Of a stretch of 6,481 nt of DNA, positions 1 through 6,306 are shown in pieces. The position numbers were made by a program, and so were the translations under genes. Location of the stretch: assembly GCA_031259205.1 (NCBI GenBank), contig JAIRLS010000348.1, forward strand, positions 1 to 6,481. The letters are read 5' to 3'. The notes under the pieces were generated by a model. The model searched no databases, was not told the DNA's origin, and worked only from the letters and a program-made list of their open reading frames with translations. This DNA comes from Bacteroidales bacterium. GTDB taxonomy: Bacteria; Bacteroidota; Bacteroidia; Bacteroidales; UBA4181. The stretch's first letter is position 1. Every line of letters starts with the position of its first letter.

Positions 1-96
1 CTTATTACAAAATAGTTACGTTAATTAACGGGGCAAGTTGGGTTAAGCCCTAACACAGGCATCAAAAATGATAAGCCTTGTGTAACATGAATTACT
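1..96. other. Non-coding edge with weak hairpin potential
   Basis: No gene is visible beyond the helicase terminator. Two structures can be drawn. GGGC (31-34) or GGG (40-42) can pair with the GCCC at 47-50. ACACAGGC (54-60 region) can pair with GCCTTGTGT (75-83) with a bulged T, capped by a small ATCA/TGAT stem (61-64 and 69-72) around AAAA. Either could belong to the 3' end or leader of a gene outside the window. No promoter with a good TAnnTTTG box was recognised here. Confidence 0.4.
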
Positions 97-124
97 AAAA
101 GAGGTGGCCTTCCGGCAGGCCGCC
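97..124 (-). terminator. Rho-independent terminator after the helicase-nuclease gene
   Basis: Eight base pairs join 103-110 (GGTGGCCT) to 117-124 (AGGCCGCC), with one G-T pair and a six-base loop. Read on the minus strand, the GC-rich stem begins 8 bases after the helicase stop codon (133-135) and is followed by TCTTTT. There is no T-run on the plus-strand side, so it works as a terminator only for minus-strand transcription. It marks the end of the membrane-protein/helicase unit. Confidence 0.75.
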
Positions 125-132
125 CGGTCAGG

Positions 133-3100
133 TCAAAACAGCGTTCCGTACACGGCGTTTTCTTCTACGCCCAATATTTTGCCCAGGTTTACGTACCATA
201 GATAACCTTCCACACGGCTGTATCCCATGCGGGTGAGTTGCCTCATGTAGTTCCGCACCTGTGCGCGGTGTTCTGCAAGTTCCTTTTCGCCGAATTTGTA
301 ATCCACCACCTGTACTTTTCCGTTGTCGAAGATGATGCGGTCGGGGCGCAGGGTTTTACCGTCGGGCAGCAATATTTCCGCTTCCGTTTTTACCGACACG
401 TTCGAGGAAAACCATTTATTTACGCCGGGTAAATTTTCAATGGTACGGCGCACCATTTCCATTAAGCGCGTTTTTTCCGATTCCGGCAATTTCCCTTCGC
501 AGATCATCAAGTTCAGCGTCCGGTTCAAATCGTCGGTGGTGACGATCTTTCGGAAAACCTCATGCAGCAGTTTTCCTTTGTCCATTGGCGTGGAGGAGTG
601 GGGAGCAAAATAGCGGCTGTTGCGGGTGATATGCGGCACATAGTCCCATGTGTGTTCGGGCGGAATCAGTTCCAAAACGGAGCTTGTTCCCGAAAGACCG
701 GCAGGTGCAGGCAGTTCGGTTAGCCGTCCCATTTCAAAGGAGAGCCGGTCGGCCTGCCAGTAGTCTTCCAGCCGGATATAGCCCTTGTCGGTGGCGTCGC
801 GGACTACCGGTTGCAGAAAAACGTTGCACAGCAGGTCGCCGGTAGTGGCGAATTTGTTTTGCCGCATTTCGGTGAATACCGTCAGCGTTCTTTTGGCTCT
901 TGTAAAGGCTACGTAGAGCAAGTTAAGATTGTCGATGTACGACATCATTTTCTCCTGAAGGTATTCTTTTCTGAAAACAGTATTTCCGAGCATTGTTTCA
1001 AACTTTAGCGGCAACAAGTCGATGTGTTGTTCCGGGTCGGGAGAAGAAAAGTCGCCGGTAGGGGTACACCAGAGGATTTTGCCGGCTTTGTTCAGTTCCC
1101 AGTTGCAAAAGGGAATCAGTACCGCTTCAAATTCCAGTCCTTTGGCTTTGTGGATGGTGATCAGCCGGATAGCGTCCTGTCCGGCAGGCATGGCAATATA
1201 TTGCCCGTGTCGGTGTTCTTCCCACCAGTCGAGAAAGGAACGCAGATCGGTGGATTCGCGCCGCGTGTAATGCAGCAGGATGTCTTTAAATGCTTGAAGA
1301 AAGGGCATTTGTGTTGCATCTCGGTAAAGCTGACAGTCCTGAATAAGTTTTTCGGCAAGTTCGTACACGGGTAATTGTTGCCACTGTTGCAGCCTGTCGG
1401 GGGAAGACGCTGTAATATCCGGTATGTGCGTGTTGTCCGTATGATTTTGACATTCGTACCGGAGAAGACTTCGGTTGACGGCGTCGTCGGGGTCGATGAT
1501 GAAGTGCATGGCGGCTGTCAGCCGGCGCACCGACGAGGCATGGCATACGAGCAGCGACTCGTTGGACATTACGTCGTATTGATAGCCGGAATCGGGATGC
1601 TCGCGCCTGTATTCCAGCAGGGTGGCAGCAATGTCCTGCGCTTCCGCGTTGGTGCGTACCAGAATGGTGATGTCTGCCGGACGATAGCCCTTGTCCTGCA
1701 ATCGTTCTATCTCGCGAGGCAACTGTTCCAGCGCTTTGCATCTCCAGTCTTGCCCGTCCTGTTCGTTTTCAATCATGCTTATTTTGACATATCCTTCGAA
1801 AGCGCCGGTTTTTCCTTCCGGAACGTACTGGTAGCAGTCGCTGTAAGCCTGCATGATGTCCTCCGCGAGGCTGTAGTCTGTTTCCGGCAATTCCGTTTCC
1901 TGCATGAAAGCCTGACATATATGCAGGACTGCATCACGAAAAAAAGCGTTGTTGAAACGGATCACTTCGGGCGTGCTCCGCCAGTTGACGTTGAGCGACC
2001 GTTTCACAGCCGAACCCGCTCCCATGGCGGCGGTAATTTCGCTTTCCACTTTTCTCGACAGGATTTTCCAGTCGGTGTTGCGCCACCTGTAAATGGATTG
2101 CTTTACGTCGCCTACCACCCAGTCGGTATTGCCGGAGGAAAGGCTGTTAATGATGAGCGGGCGGAAATTGTCCCATTGTACGGCAGAAGTATCCTGAAAT
2201 TCATCTATCATGAAATGCCGGTAAAAATTTCCTACCCGTTCGTAGATAAAAGGAGCGTCGGCATCGTCAATAATGGCTTTCAGGAATCCGGACGCCTCGG
2301 AAATCAGGAAGAGATTTTGGTTGCGGGTATATTCCTGTACGTGGTTTTTCAAGTCGGAAAGGACGCCCAACATGTTTAGCTGCTTCAGGATGAGCGAGGC
2401 AGTAGTGATGTTGACACTCATTGTCGTCTGAAAATCGGTGGTTTGAGAGAGGATTCCGTTCAGTCCGTCGTCGAAAGCCAGACGGATATCGGTGGCTCTT
2501 GACGATTTGCCGGCATACCAGTTGTCGATATGGTCAACGGCATTGAGGATGGTTTTGGAAGGTTTGACGTTTCTGCCTTCCGCCAGATGCTGAAAATAGG
2601 CGCCTACGCCTTTTGTTTTCCCCTTGAAATCGTCGGGCGAAAGAGCGTATCTGTACATGATTTCCGTGGCTTTCCTTCCGAATGTGCGTAATTGTTGCCG
2701 GTAGTCGTCCAGCATTTTTTCCAGTTTCCGGCGGAAAGGGGCGATGCGTTCTTTGTCGGTGATTCGGTTCAGTATCCGGCTGTCTATCAGTTTGAGGTCT
2801 TCGGCAAAAATTTCATTTCCCATCCGGTGCATGTCAAGCCGGAAATCCCATGATTTGCCTTCTTCGATTTTGCGTTCTGTCCACTCTATCAGCCAATCTT
2901 TCAGGTAATCGCCATCGTTGAGATGGTCCATCATCAGGTCGATGCTTTCGTCCAGCACGGCGGTCTGGTCCAGTTCCACGCTGTAGGAAGCCGGAAGCCC
3001 CATTTCACAAGCAAAAGCTCTGATGACCCTTTGGAAGAAACTGTCGATGGTGTAAACCGAGAAATGGGAATAGTCGTGCAGCAAATGCGCCAGCGCACGC

Positions 3101-3384
3101 GCGGCAATGTCGGGAATCCCGTCCGGGGCTAATCCTGTTTCCGCCGCTAATTCGTTGAGGTAACGTTCGTCTTCACGGCAGTTGAGGCGGTACAAATCCC
3201 TTACGATGCGCAATTTCATCTCTTCGGTAGCCTTATTGGTGAAGGTGACGGCAAGAATACGGCGATGTCCGTCATATTCTTTCAATAACAGTTTGATATA
3301 TTCCTTGCTGACGGTATAGGTTTTGCCCGATCCCGCCGATGCACCGTATATGATAAGTTTTCCGTCCGTCAAAGCGTTCCGCAT
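133..3384 (-). CDS. AddA/RecB-type UvrD-family helicase with C-terminal PD-(D/E)XK nuclease
   Basis: A 1083-residue superfamily 1A helicase-nuclease, expected in the cytoplasm to unwind and trim double-strand DNA ends for RecA loading and recombinational repair. Helicase motifs occur in order: Walker A GASAGSGKT (14-22), motif Ia AVTFTNKAT (45-53), Walker B DEFQDT (394-399), motif III GDVKQSIYRWR (425-435), motif IV NWRS (467-470), motif V TIHKAKGLEF (743-752) and motif VI LLYVAFTRAK (822-831). The C-terminus carries a RecB-like nuclease: H941 in GKLLHEVF, D1015 in RPDRI, D1028 and K1030 in VVDYKFG, then QVRNY (1042-1046). All catalytic residues are present, so it looks intact. The layout fits the AddA-like proteins of Bacteroidota rather than UvrD or Rep, which lack the nuclease. 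An AddB-like partner is expected but none is in the window. The ATG lies inside the upstream membrane-protein gene (16-base overlap) with no clear Shine-Dalgarno, suggesting coupled translation. A hairpin terminator follows the TGA. The family is secure; the exact name (addA or recB) is not. Confidence 0.95.
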   Translation of the reverse strand: MRNALTDGKLIIYGASAGSGKTYTVSKEYIKLLLKEYDGHRRILAVTFTNKATEEMKLRIVRDLYRLNCREDERYLNELAAETGLAPDGIPDIAARALAHLLHDYSHFSVYTIDSFFQRVIRAFACEMGLPASYSVELDQTAVLDESIDLMMDHLNDGDYLKDWLIEWTERKIEEGKSWDFRLDMHRMGNEIFAEDLKLIDSRILNRITDKERIAPFRRKLEKMLDDYRQQLRTFGRKATEIMYRYALSPDDFKGKTKGVGAYFQHLAEGRNVKPSKTILNAVDHIDNWYAGKSSRATDIRLAFDDGLNGILSQTTDFQTTMSVNITTASLILKQLNMLGVLSDLKNHVQEYTRNQNLFLISEASGFLKAIIDDADAPFIYERVGNFYRHFMIDEFQDTSAVQWDNFRPLIINSLSSGNTDWVVGDVKQSIYRWRNTDWKILSRKVESEITAAMGAGSAVKRSLNVNWRSTPEVIRFNNAFFRDAVLHICQAFMQETELPETDYSLAEDIMQAYSDCYQYVPEGKTGAFEGYVKISMIENEQDGQDWRCKALEQLPREIERLQDKGYRPADITILVRTNAEAQDIAATLLEYRREHPDSGYQYDVMSNESLLVCHASSVRRLTAAMHFIIDPDDAVNRSLLRYECQNHTDNTHIPDITASSPDRLQQWQQLPVYELAEKLIQDCQLYRDATQMPFLQAFKDILLHYTRRESTDLRSFLDWWEEHRHGQYIAMPAGQDAIRLITIHKAKGLEFEAVLIPFCNWELNKAGKILWCTPTGDFSSPDPEQHIDLLPLKFETMLGNTVFRKEYLQEKMMSYIDNLNLLYVAFTRAKRTLTVFTEMRQNKFATTGDLLCNVFLQPVVRDATDKGYIRLEDYWQADRLSFEMGRLTELPAPAGLSGTSSVLELIPPEHTWDYVPHITRNSRYFAPHSSTPMDKGKLLHEVFRKIVTTDDLNRTLNLMICEGKLPESEKTRLMEMVRRTIENLPGVNKWFSSNVSVKTEAEILLPDGKTLRPDRIIFDNGKVQVVDYKFGEKELAEHRAQVRNYMRQLTRMGYSRVEGYLWYVNLGKILGVEENAVYGTLF

Positions 3385-3752
3385 ATAATAAAGATAAGGC
3401 TTGCAACGATTATGTAACCGACTTCAAGCAGGATAGCGTGAAAAAAAGTCTTTGCCTCGTCAAACCGGAAATTTAATACTCCAATAGTACACGACACCAT
3501 GCAGACAAGGACAAAAACGGAAAGAGTCACTTCCAACTGTGTCAGAATAAAAAGGATAAGGCCATAAACAGTGGTGGCCGCTACTTGTATCGACATCGCC
3601 CCAACGCCGCCCACGGCCGTTTTGGGGGTTACTTTGAAGACTCGCGCCCACGCCGCAGGGAACAGAACTGTGCGCCACAGCCCCCCCAATCCGCAGACCG
3701 TCGCCACCGCTGTTGCAAACCATCCCCAATCAATGATAAAGAAGGAAATCAT
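3369..3752 (-). CDS. Small four-helix inner-membrane protein, DUF1761-like
   Basis: A 127-residue hydrophobic protein with four probable membrane helices at about 3-24, 46-70, 73-92 and 106-124. The early stretch GLGGLWRTVLFPAAWARVF (21-39) resembles the GxLWYxPxxFGxxW signature that I recall for DUF1761 membrane proteins, and the length and helix number also fit. No catalytic motif is visible, and DUF1761 has no established function. The ATG at 3750-3752 was chosen because it is the first start after a plausible promoter and gives a complete first helix; no strong Shine-Dalgarno is visible. The stop lies inside the helicase coding region (16-base overlap), so the two are very likely co-transcribed. 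The partnership may be incidental, since no known role links such a protein to DNA repair. Family assignment is from memory of the motif and is moderate; that it is a real membrane-protein gene is more certain. Confidence 0.75.
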   Translation of the reverse strand: MISFFIIDWGWFATAVATVCGLGGLWRTVLFPAAWARVFKVTPKTAVGGVGAMSIQVAATTVYGLILFILTQLEVTLSVFVLVCMVSCTIGVLNFRFDEAKTFFHAILLEVGYIIVASLIFIICGTL

Positions 3753-3756
3753 TATG

Positions 3757-3774
3757 ATTTGTAAAATTACAAAT
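3757..3774. promoter_or_regulatory. Perfect inverted repeat, candidate operator upstream of the membrane-protein/helicase unit
   Basis: ATTTGTAA (3757-3764) and TTACAAAT (3767-3774) are perfect 8-base arms separated by AA. On the minus strand the repeat lies between the predicted -7 box (3784-3791) and the start codon (3752), starting close to the expected transcription start. That is a usual place for a repressor operator. In RNA it could also form a weak AU-rich hairpin over the ribosome-binding region. No regulator gene adjoins it, so the binding protein is unknown. Confidence 0.45.
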
Positions 3775-3783
3775 ACGAAAATA

Positions 3784-3815
3784 CAAAGTTACACGAAACT
3801 TTTGAATTACACACA
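3784..3815 (-). promoter_or_regulatory. Predicted Bacteroidota-type promoter for the membrane-protein/helicase unit
   Basis: The minus strand carries TAACTTTG (3791 to 3784), a full match to the TAnnTTTG -7 box of the Bacteroidota primary sigma factor. About 20 bases upstream is TGTG, one mismatch from the TTTG -33 element. The predicted start of transcription lies near 3777, leaving a leader of roughly 25 bases before the ATG at 3752. Confidence 0.5.
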
Positions 3816-3908
3816 GACGAATACATTAAAAAGAGATAGAGGAAATTATGCGGAAATGCACAAAAAGAATAGACGGTGCGCATCTCACATACTTTTCGGA
3901 AAACTCGT

Positions 3909-3938
3909 CCGGACATTTCCGTTTGTTCTAACGTCCGG
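3909..3938 (-). terminator. Possible weak terminator hairpin downstream of the V-ATPase D gene
   Basis: CCGGAC (3909-3914) and GTCCGG (3933-3938) form a perfect 6-base stem around an 18-base loop. Read on the minus strand it is followed by ACGAG and then TTTT. The loop is long and the T-run is short and offset, so termination would be inefficient at best. It is the only terminator-like structure between the V-ATPase D stop and the next promoter. Confidence 0.3.
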
Positions 3939-3963
3939 CGTTGATGAGTATTTCCGCTTGCTT

Positions 3964-4554
3964 CTATCCCAGCAGGATTTTTGTTTTCATGATTTTCTGC
4001 GACGATTTGGAGAGGTTCTCTTCATCCTCCATGAAACGCTTGATTTTTCGGATGGCGTCCTCAAATCCGGGAATCTGCACTTTTTCGAAAAGATTGACCT
4101 TTTGCGTGGTTTTTTTGCGGGCATGTTCCAGCAGGTCTGTTTTCATGCGGCAGAACTCATACGCTACGCCTGTCCGCGCCAGCGATTGCAGCAGACGGAT
4201 CCCCTCGGGATACCATTTGGGGCTGTTGAACAGGCTGTACGGTTGCACGGCAAACAACACGTCCTCCAACACCGGAATACGGATACCGGCTATTTTTACC
4301 GTCGATAGACGCACATCCCGTACCGACACCAATGAGCAGTCGAACTCATTCCACAATGCCGACATCTTCTCATAAGCCGCCATCTCTGCTTCCAACTGCT
4401 CATGCAAGCGCAATGCCTCGTCCTTTGACCGCTTCACTTCCATCCTGAGAGCGCTTTCCTTGTTTTTAACGGTCGGCAGAGAACGTTGCCGCATCTTCAA
4501 CTGTTTCTCAATGACTTGCAAAGAGGTTTTGTTATACTGAAAACGTATTGACAT
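3964..4554 (-). CDS. atpD: V-type ATP synthase/ATPase subunit D (central stalk)
   Basis: A 196-residue V/A-type ATPase subunit D, the coiled-coil rotor axle inside the catalytic A3B3 head that couples ATP hydrolysis or synthesis to rotation of the membrane ring. Family features are clear. The N-terminal block FQYNKTSLQ (5-13) is followed by LPTVKNKESALRMEVKR (26-42) and the first long helix to about residue 70. The middle beta segment is KIAGIRIPVLEDV (87-99). The C-terminal helix contains ARKKTTQKVNLFEKVQIP (145-162) and EDEENLSKSSQKIMK (176-190). Subunit D genes normally sit in an operon with A, B, E, I and K, but here the neighbours are an unrelated lipoprotein and a membrane protein. The gene has its own near-consensus promoter and an AAAGAAG-like ribosome site just before the ATG. 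The reading frame ends at a TAG (3964-3966) that is followed by 11 further sense codons, so the C-terminus may be slightly shortened. The symbol follows V-type naming and is not the F-type beta subunit. Confidence 0.95.
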   Translation of the reverse strand: MSIRFQYNKTSLQVIEKQLKMRQRSLPTVKNKESALRMEVKRSKDEALRLHEQLEAEMAAYEKMSALWNEFDCSLVSVRDVRLSTVKIAGIRIPVLEDVLFAVQPYSLFNSPKWYPEGIRLLQSLARTGVAYEFCRMKTDLLEHARKKTTQKVNLFEKVQIPGFEDAIRKIKRFMEDEENLSKSSQKIMKTKILLG

Positions 4555-4587
4555 AACGCTTCTTTAATTTAAAAAGAAATTAACATA

Positions 4588-4618
4588 CAAAAATACAAAC
4601 AAATATCGAAAAAACAAA
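4588..4618 (-). promoter_or_regulatory. Near-consensus Bacteroidota promoter for the V-ATPase D gene
   Basis: On the minus strand TTTG (4618 to 4615) is followed by exactly 19 bases and TATTTTTG (4595 to 4588). Both elements match the Bacteroidota TTTG/TAnnTTTG consensus. Transcription would start near 4581, giving a leader of about 27 bases. It shows that the D subunit gene is transcribed independently rather than as the tail of a longer operon. Confidence 0.65.
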
Positions 4619-4635
4619 CTTCAGCGAAAAAAGGG

Positions 4636-4733
4636 TTTTTTAACCACGAAGTCGCAGAAGCGGCGAAATATATTTCGCCCACACAAAGTAAAAAAAAACT
4701 TCGTGAAACTTCGTGCCCTTTGTGGTTAAAAAA
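4636..4733. repeat. Compound inverted-repeat element with CACGAAG-type heptamers
   Basis: Outer 16-base arms at 4636-4651 and 4718-4733 pair with one mismatch (CGAAG against CTTTG). Inside is a perfect 18-base palindrome, GGCGAAATATATTTCGCC (4662-4679). The heptamer CAC(G/A)AAG occurs five times: at 4645 and 4682 in one orientation and at 4699, 4709 and 4718 in the other. The last part contains a direct duplication of AACTTCGTG (4698 and 4708). It encodes nothing. It lies just beyond the lipoprotein stop codon, and on the minus strand its closing arm leads into CCC and a six-T run, so it may also terminate that transcript. I recall AACCACGAAG-rich dispersed repeats of this style in many bacterial genomes; whether it is multicopy here cannot be seen. 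Confidence 0.7.
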
Positions 4734-4746
4734 AACACAACGATAT

Positions 4747-5412
4747 TTACGGTGCGACCGGCCTGACTAATTCGCCCGACACATTGCCCGACCGGAATTG
4801 CGCATGATAGCGTCCGTTATGGGTCTCTACCACCTCAAAGGAGGTTAAAACTATTTCCTCTTCGCTTCCTTCCGGAGAAGAAAGGATGAGTTTTGCATTA
4901 GTTTTTACTCCTTTTTCGGTTCCCCCGCTCCAAGTCAACAGATACCATTGACCTGTTGCGGGGTTGTAAAATTCAACTTCCGTTTCGGGTGCAGATGTTG
5001 TCCGCACCCTCCAGTCCACGTTCCCCAGCGACAGCTTGAAGCTGTTCCAAGAGAACGATGATTTCACATCTACCGTTGCTTTTTCGGAGGTGGCCGATCC
5101 TCCTTCATTGCTTACCGTGCAGTGAAATTCGCCGGCGTCGCTCAATTTATTGATTTTGACGCTGAGGTTTGCCGTGGCTGCTTCGGAAAGGGGACTGCCG
5201 TTTTTGTACCACTGGTAGATTAAACGGCTACCCGTAGCCGCCACGCTAAAGGTGGCGGTTTCTCCGAGAACGACTTCCGAAGAGGCGGGACTCGCGGTGA
5301 TCACCGGTTTCTCGACTTTGGACGGCGCAGGGTCGGGAGCAGGATCGTCTTTTTTACATCCTGCCGTTTGCAGGACAAGTGCGCACATCGTGAGATATAA
5401 AAACTTTTTCAT
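4747..5412 (-). CDS. Surface-type lipoprotein with one Ig-like domain
   Basis: A 221-residue lipoprotein. Residues 1-18 are a type II signal peptide (MKK, hydrophobic core, LQTAG) and C19 is the predicted lipidated Cys. It is followed by KKDD, resembling the acidic lipoprotein export signal that sends Bacteroidota lipoproteins to the outer face of the outer membrane. After a Pro-rich linker (24-36), residues 37-116 form an Ig-like domain of the I-set or Ig_3 type, with YQWYKNG (66-72) and DAGEFHCTVSN (92-102). The first Cys of the usual Ig disulfide is absent (SVAATG at 56-61), so C98 is unpaired. Residues 119-221 are a beta-rich region I do not recognise. The gene lies 18 bases after the InlB-repeat protein gene, preceded by a GAAAG ribosome site, so the two probably formed an operon. 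With the upstream gene cut by an IS, its normal promoter may be lost. Its ligand or partner is unknown. Confidence 0.85.
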   Translation of the reverse strand: MKKFLYLTMCALVLQTAGCKKDDPAPDPAPSKVEKPVITASPASSEVVLGETATFSVAATGSRLIYQWYKNGSPLSEAATANLSVKINKLSDAGEFHCTVSNEGGSATSEKATVDVKSSFSWNSFKLSLGNVDWRVRTTSAPETEVEFYNPATGQWYLLTWSGGTEKGVKTNAKLILSSPEGSEEEIVLTSFEVVETHNGRYHAQFRSGNVSGELVRPVAP

Positions 5413-5430
5413 CTTTCGTTGGTCTTTAAT

Positions 5431-6212
5431 TTATTTTTTTACCCAGGCTTCAAGGATGACGTTTGTGCTTGCTGCCCGGAGATGATACATACGGTTGCCT
5501 TCGATGGTAAATTCCCAGCGGGCGGCGTCTGTACCGTCAATTTGAAGGGTGAAGGTTTCTCCTTCCGCTGCGCCCGCTACCCATACTTTTACGGTGTTGT
5601 CCGTAACGGAATAATCGAGGTAAATGTGATTACGAGTTGCGGTTTTATACGTCGCCGTTACAGTTACTGCGTTAGCAGGCATTGTGAACGTTGTGCTGGA
5701 AGAATTCTCATCAAGGAAAGTTCCCCCGTTGTTAGTCGTCCACTTGTCAAATATTTGCCCACTTGGAGCTGCATTAGCAGAAATAGTGACTTGAGTATTG
5801 GCTGCATAATTTCCGCTACCGCTACCACTTACAACAGTAAGGGCGTACTGTGTTGGCTGAATAACTACTTCAAAATCAAAGTAAGTAGCAGGATTTGCAC
5901 CATCATCTATAAGATAACTATACTCACCACTCGTAGTAATGGTATACAAAGATTGTCCTTGACTTATGGGATTTCCCCAGCTGCCATTGGTTTTTTTGTA
6001 CAGCTTTGTATTACCTCCACCACTTACGAAGAACGGACTCCCCACAGTCAACATCACAGAACTACTCGCCGTAAAGACAATATTTCCCTGACCATTTTTG
6101 TGATCAGAGAGATGTCCCGAATTATTGCCGTCGATTTCTACGAGCGGGTCATCGATGAACCGCACCTGATACGTTTCCACTTTTACTCCTTGACCACTAT
6201 TATTAAACACTA
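5431..6212 (-). pseudogene. 5'-truncated secreted protein with an InlB-type beta repeat, cut by the IS
   Basis: The surviving frame encodes about 259 residues of beta-rich, Ser/Thr/Gly/Asn-rich protein, typical of an extracellular or surface protein. Counting from the GTG at 6208-6210, residues 122-189 (YALTVVSGSGSG to VTATYK, with FDKW and FTMPANAVTVTATY) match the divergent InlB B-repeat fold. The C-terminal 65 residues form another beta segment ending at TAA. No signal peptide or lipobox is present at the N-terminus, and the frame continues upstream through the presumed IS boundary to a TGA at 6229-6231 inside the IS end. This implies that the original start, export signal and promoter lie on the far side of the IS or are lost. 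The GTG is a formal start only, without a ribosome site. I call it a remnant; expression from within the IS seems blocked by the hairpin at 6242-6263. No T9SS-type C-terminal sorting domain was recognised. Confidence 0.7.
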
Positions 6213-6241
6213 CTGACCGACTAAAAATTCAGTGATAAAAA

Positions 6242-6263
6242 GGGCGGCCATTGTAGGTCGCCC
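6242..6263 (-). terminator. IS end hairpin, terminator on the minus strand
   Basis: GGGCGGCC (6242-6249) and GGTCGCCC (6256-6263) form an 8-base stem with one G-T pair and a six-base loop. On the minus strand the stem is followed directly by five Ts (6241 to 6237), so it should stop transcription leaving the IS toward the damaged surface-protein gene. On the plus strand it lies ahead of the transposase start site and would be present only in read-through transcripts. Confidence 0.6.
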
Positions 6264-6279
6264 AAAAGTTGTAATTTTG
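6250..6279 (+). promoter_or_regulatory. Predicted transposase promoter
   Basis: TAATTTTG (6272-6279) fully matches the TAnnTTTG -7 box. ATTG (6250-6253), 18 bases upstream, is a near match to the -33 element and falls in the loop of the hairpin. Transcription would start near 6285, about 20 bases before the transposase ATG. Confidence 0.5.
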
Positions 6280-6306
6280 CTGTCGTAAACACAAAAAAAT
6301 ACAACG

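Noticed and set aside
1375..2379. 334-codon open frame on the plus strand
   Set aside because: It lies wholly inside the helicase gene on the opposite strand. Its translation shows no family motif, while the minus-strand frame has every helicase motif in order.
3369..3752. Small membrane protein as a toxin or immunity gene in a defence system with the helicase
   Set aside because: The helicase has the complete AddA/RecB-type layout of a housekeeping repair enzyme, the small protein looks DUF1761-like, and there are no other defence genes or signs of an island around them.
3753..3963. Remnants of V-ATPase subunits I or K after the D gene
   Set aside because: Reading the minus strand beyond the D stop gives short frames with stops and no resemblance to subunit I or K N-termini.
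3571..4375. Two overlapping plus-strand frames across the V-ATPase D gene
   Set aside because: Both are antisense to strongly conserved subunit D codons and have no recognisable protein features or promoter.
4645..4724. Repeated CACGAAG heptamers as a possible CRISPR or iteron array
   Set aside because: The units are 7 bases, unevenly spaced and in mixed orientation, with no uniform spacers and no cas or replication gene nearby. An inverted-repeat element explains them better.
5419..6216. 265-codon plus-strand frame opposite the InlB-repeat gene
   Set aside because: The composition is irregular and Cys/Arg-rich with no domain. The minus-strand frame has a clear InlB-type repeat, so this is an antisense shadow.
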